A stretch of DNA of 25,306 nt from Butyrivibrio sp. Its GTDB lineage: Bacteria > Bacillota > Clostridia > Lachnospirales > Lachnospiraceae. A program made the position numbers and the translations under genes. Position 1 is the stretch's first letter; every line of letters begins with the position of its first letter. Shown in pieces: positions 23,395 to 25,306 of this stretch. The notes under the pieces were generated by a model, which saw only the letters and a list, made by a program, of their open reading frames with translations, did no database searches and was not told the origin of the DNA. Location: positions 1 through 25,306 of the forward strand of contig JAILEJ010000327.1 of assembly GCA_024688095.1 (NCBI GenBank), read 5' to 3'.

Positions 23395-24918
23395 ATGTCA
23401 CTAATTTCATTTCAGTATTTGTTTTTTATAATAGCCCTGGCTGTAGTTTATTATCTTATTCCGGGTAAATTGCAAAAATATGCATTATTAATTGCTGATT
23501 ACATATTTATGTACATGTGTGGAGGTGTAAAAACAGTTGTATTTATGCTTATTACATCTATATCCGTTTTTGCAGGTGCCAGGATTATAGCGTCCAGGAG
23601 AGAGAATAAAAACATTGGCAAGCTGGTTTTTAGTGTTGTATTTTTGATGAACATTGCATTTTTAATCTGCTTTAAGTATATTAATTTTTTTATTAATAGT
23701 GCAAATCAGATATCAGGACTTTTTGAAGGCACACAGTTTGATGCGATTACTTTTATTGCTCCATTTGGAATATCTTTTTATACACTGACAATTCTTGGAT
23801 ATCTCATTGATGTATTTTGGGAAAAATATGATCCGGAAAAAGATTTTGTTAAATTTATGGTTTTCTGCTCTTTTTTTCCACAACTTACATCTGGACCAAT
23901 TACCAGATATTCAGAGATGGAAAAAGAATTTTCTACGATTCATCGATTTGATTTAAAAAGGGCGGAATATGCTTCTCAGAGAATACTCTGGGGATTTTTT
24001 AAGAAGCTTGTAATTTCTGAAAGAGCAGCAACACTTGTTAATACAATCTATGCAGATTATGAGACTTACTCAGGCTTATACATAATTTTTGGAACAATGA
24101 TGTTTGCCCTGCAGTTATATACAGATTTCTCAGGATGCATGGATATTGTAATTGGTACAGCAGAACTTTTGGGAATAAAACTTCCAGAGAACTTTACCAC
24201 ACCATTTTATTCAGAAACAGAATCAGAATTTTGGAGAAGATGGCATATTACTCTTGGAGCATGGTTTAAGGATTACTTACTATATACACTTTTAAAGACA
24301 GAATTATTTATAAAAATAGGTGACAGGGCCAAAGCTCTGTTTGGTAAAAAAGAAGGAAAAAAGGTACCAACTTATTTTGGTCTGTTTGTATTGTGGTTTA
24401 CAGTAGGATTCTGGCATGGTGGATTGTGGAAATATATAGTGGGCTCAGGTCTCATTCATTGCTTTTATATGATAATAAGCATGATATTTGAGAAACGCTT
24501 TAAAAAGGTTAACGAATTTTTTGGATTTAACACAGAGTGTTTTAGTTTTAGAATGTTTAGGAGAGTACGTACAGCAATACTTGTATGTACAGGCTTTATG
24601 TTTTTCAGGGCAGATAGTTTTGGTATTGCAATAGACATGTATAGACATATAGGTACATGGAATAAAAATATAATTGCAGTAGGTGGAATAGTTGGGCTTG
24701 GATTGGAATATAATGATCTGATTGTTTTAATGTTTGGGATACTGTTGTTATTCCTGGTATCCTATTTACAGCAGAATGTTATGGTAAGAGATTTAATTGC
24801 TAAACAGAACCTTCCTTTCAGATGGATTTGCTATATTTCTTTATTTATTTTTGTTATTGTATATGGCCAGTATGGCCCTGGTTACAATGCTTCCAGCTTC
24901 ATATATCAGAACTTTTGA
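23395..24918 (+). CDS. MBOAT family membrane O-acyltransferase (DltB/AlgI/PatA-like)
   Basis: A 507-aa polytopic membrane protein of the alginate O-acetylase/DltB branch of MBOAT. Markers: FGISFYTLTILGYLIDV (124-140), FPQLTSGPITR (161-171), YTDFSGCMDI (242-251), EFWRRWHITLGAWFKDYL (278-295) and GFWHGGLWKY (338-347), with the invariant catalytic His341. These proteins take an acyl group from a carrier on the cytoplasmic side and attach it to a polymer outside, usually with an SGNH partner, here encoded at 20070. GGTGGAGG precedes the ATG. Which acyl donor is used is inferred from the FkbH/ACP neighbours, not seen. Confidence 0.93.
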   Translation: MSLISFQYLFFIIALAVVYYLIPGKLQKYALLIADYIFMYMCGGVKTVVFMLITSISVFAGARIIASRRENKNIGKLVFSVVFLMNIAFLICFKYINFFINSANQISGLFEGTQFDAITFIAPFGISFYTLTILGYLIDVFWEKYDPEKDFVKFMVFCSFFPQLTSGPITRYSEMEKEFSTIHRFDLKRAEYASQRILWGFFKKLVISERAATLVNTIYADYETYSGLYIIFGTMMFALQLYTDFSGCMDIVIGTAELLGIKLPENFTTPFYSETESEFWRRWHITLGAWFKDYLLYTLLKTELFIKIGDRAKALFGKKEGKKVPTYFGLFVLWFTVGFWHGGLWKYIVGSGLIHCFYMIISMIFEKRFKKVNEFFGFNTECFSFRMFRRVRTAILVCTGFMFFRADSFGIAIDMYRHIGTWNKNIIAVGGIVGLGLEYNDLIVLMFGILLLFLVSYLQQNVMVRDLIAKQNLPFRWICYISLFIFVIVYGQYGPGYNASSFIYQNF

Positions 24919-24947
24919 AAAAAAATAAAAAAAATTCAAAAATATGC

Positions 24948-24976
24948 TTGACATTAAATAGGGTCTCTGATAATAT
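24948..24976 (+). promoter_or_regulatory. Strong promoter of the tRNA-Ser operon
   Basis: A perfect TTGACA (24948-24953) is followed by TAATAT at 24971-24976 after 17 bases; an overlapping TATAAT sits at 24974-24979 with 20-base spacing. This is the best -35 in the window, as expected for stable RNA. Confidence 0.8.
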
Positions 24977-24978
24977 AA

Positions 24979-25015
24979 TTCTTGCGCTGCGCGAGATAAA
25001 TACGAAGCGCAAGAA
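24979..25015 (+). promoter_or_regulatory. 10-bp inverted repeat at the tRNA operon start site
   Basis: TTCTTGCGCT (24979-24988) pairs perfectly with AGCGCAAGAA (25006-25015) across a 17-base loop. The left arm covers the predicted transcription start (about 24983). It may be an operator or a 5' RNA hairpin removed during tRNA processing. A second perfect 7-bp hairpin (25024-25030/25034-25040) sits directly before the first tRNA. Confidence 0.55.
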
Positions 25016-25044
25016 CTTAATAGCAATCATTGTATGATTGACTC

Positions 25045-25130
25045 GGAGAGGTATCGAAGTGGTCATAACGAGGCGGTCTTGAAAACCGTTTGTCCGCAAG
25101 GGCGCATGGGTTCGAATCCCACCTTCTCCG
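25045..25130 (+). tRNA. tRNA-Ser (anticodon UGA)
   Basis: Acceptor GGAGAGG (25045-25051) pairs with CTTCTCC (25123-25129), followed by the discriminator G. The anticodon stem GCGGT/ACCGT holds loop CTTGAAA with TGA at 25080-25082. A class II long variable arm (GTCCGCAAGGGC region) and the T-arm with GGTTCGAATCC identify it as tRNA-Ser. CCA is not encoded, so it must be added after 3' trimming, for which RNase Z (16575) is the known route. Confidence 0.96.
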
Positions 25131-25187
25131 CTATGCGTCAGATATATCTGATGCAGCAATTAAATATTTTCTGACAAGATCAGACTT

Positions 25188-25276
25188 GGAGAAGTACCCA
25201 AGAGGCTGAAGGGGCTCCCCTGGAAAGGGAGTAGGTCGTTAATAGCGGCGCGAGGGTTCAAATCCCTCCTTCTCCG
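25188..25276 (+). tRNA. tRNA-Ser (anticodon GGA)
   Basis: Acceptor GGAGAAG (25188-25194) pairs with CTTCTCC (25269-25275), followed by the discriminator G. The anticodon stem CTCCC/GGGAG holds loop CTGGAAA with GGA at 25222-25224. A long variable arm and a T-arm with GGTTCAAATCC are present. CCA is not encoded. The 57-base spacer from the first tRNA contains a dyad (25135-25154) and a small hairpin (25170-25184), probable processing signals. Confidence 0.96.
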
Positions 25277-25286
25277 TAACACAAAA

Positions 25287-25306
25287 CACCAGAGTATACT
25301 CTGGTG
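25287..25306 (+). terminator. Probable terminator hairpin of the tRNA-Ser operon (cut by window end)
   Basis: CACCAGAGTA followed by TACTCTGGTG is a perfect 20-bp palindrome preceded by an A-rich run (ACAAAA). The expected T-run would lie beyond the window. Confidence 0.65.

Noticed and set aside
20070..24918. Polyketide/secondary-metabolite cluster suggested by FkbH and ACP
   Set aside because: No ketosynthase, acyltransferase or NRPS gene; the MBOAT and SGNH neighbours fit surface-polymer acylation better.
24915..24943. A-rich inverted sequence after the MBOAT gene as terminator
   Set aside because: The stem is only TTTTGAA/TTCAAAA around a poly-A centre, with no T-run on the + strand.
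24899..25159. Minus-strand reading frame with a GGIRTHAP-type peptide
   Set aside because: It is the antisense of tRNA-Ser(UGA), a well-known source of false protein annotations.

Overview
The window looks like a chromosomal segment of a low-GC, Gram-positive anaerobe of the Lachnospiraceae (Butyrivibrio/Pseudobutyrivibrio-like). The reasons are AT-rich codon use, strong purine-rich ribosome binding sites, an FMN riboswitch driving a RibU-type transporter, a TsaB-RimI fusion, an LCP-type wall polymer ligase and an M23/LysM/G5 wall protein. The lineage call is inference; no rRNA or marker gene was compared.

Layout. (1) 1-124 is the 3' end of a phosphohexomutase. (2) 125-1085 is a long non-coding stretch with two large imperfect palindromes, a degenerate 61-bp repeat array and a sigma-70-type promoter. 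(3) 1086-7215 is a surface-polysaccharide block: two GT2 glycosyltransferases, a polyprenyl-phosphate sugar-1-phosphate transferase, an LCP ligase, a hairpin terminator, then a third GT2. (4) 7248-7904 is a RelQ-type small alarmone synthetase. (5) 8186-10993 holds a tail-anchored coiled-coil protein of unknown role, a flavin-reductase-like protein and an M23 endopeptidase. (6) murA (11158-12450) converges on an HD-GYP phosphodiesterase (12507-13586, minus strand). (7) An FMN riboswitch precedes ribU (14007-14774). (8) 14907-20055 is a housekeeping operon: tsaE, tsaB-rimI, rnz, a small membrane protein, tsaD, ispD. (9) 20070-24918 continues without a visible terminator into a four-gene cassette: SGNH-fold protein, FkbH-like protein, acyl carrier protein, MBOAT acyltransferase. 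(10) Two tRNA-Ser genes (UGA, GGA) close the window.

The most interesting part is 20070-24918. Its parts match the Dlt D-alanylation machine (carrier protein, MBOAT channel/transferase, SGNH-type partner), but the loading enzyme DltA is replaced by an FkbH-family protein. FkbH enzymes load glycerate from 1,3-bisphosphoglycerate onto carrier proteins. I infer a machine that puts glyceryl (or another hydroxyacyl) esters on a surface polymer, possibly the polysaccharide built by block 3. The precursor, polymer and ligase genes, murA and the M23 hydrolase give the window a strong cell-envelope theme, while the t6A genes, RNase Z and tRNA-Ser genes form a second, tRNA-maturation theme.
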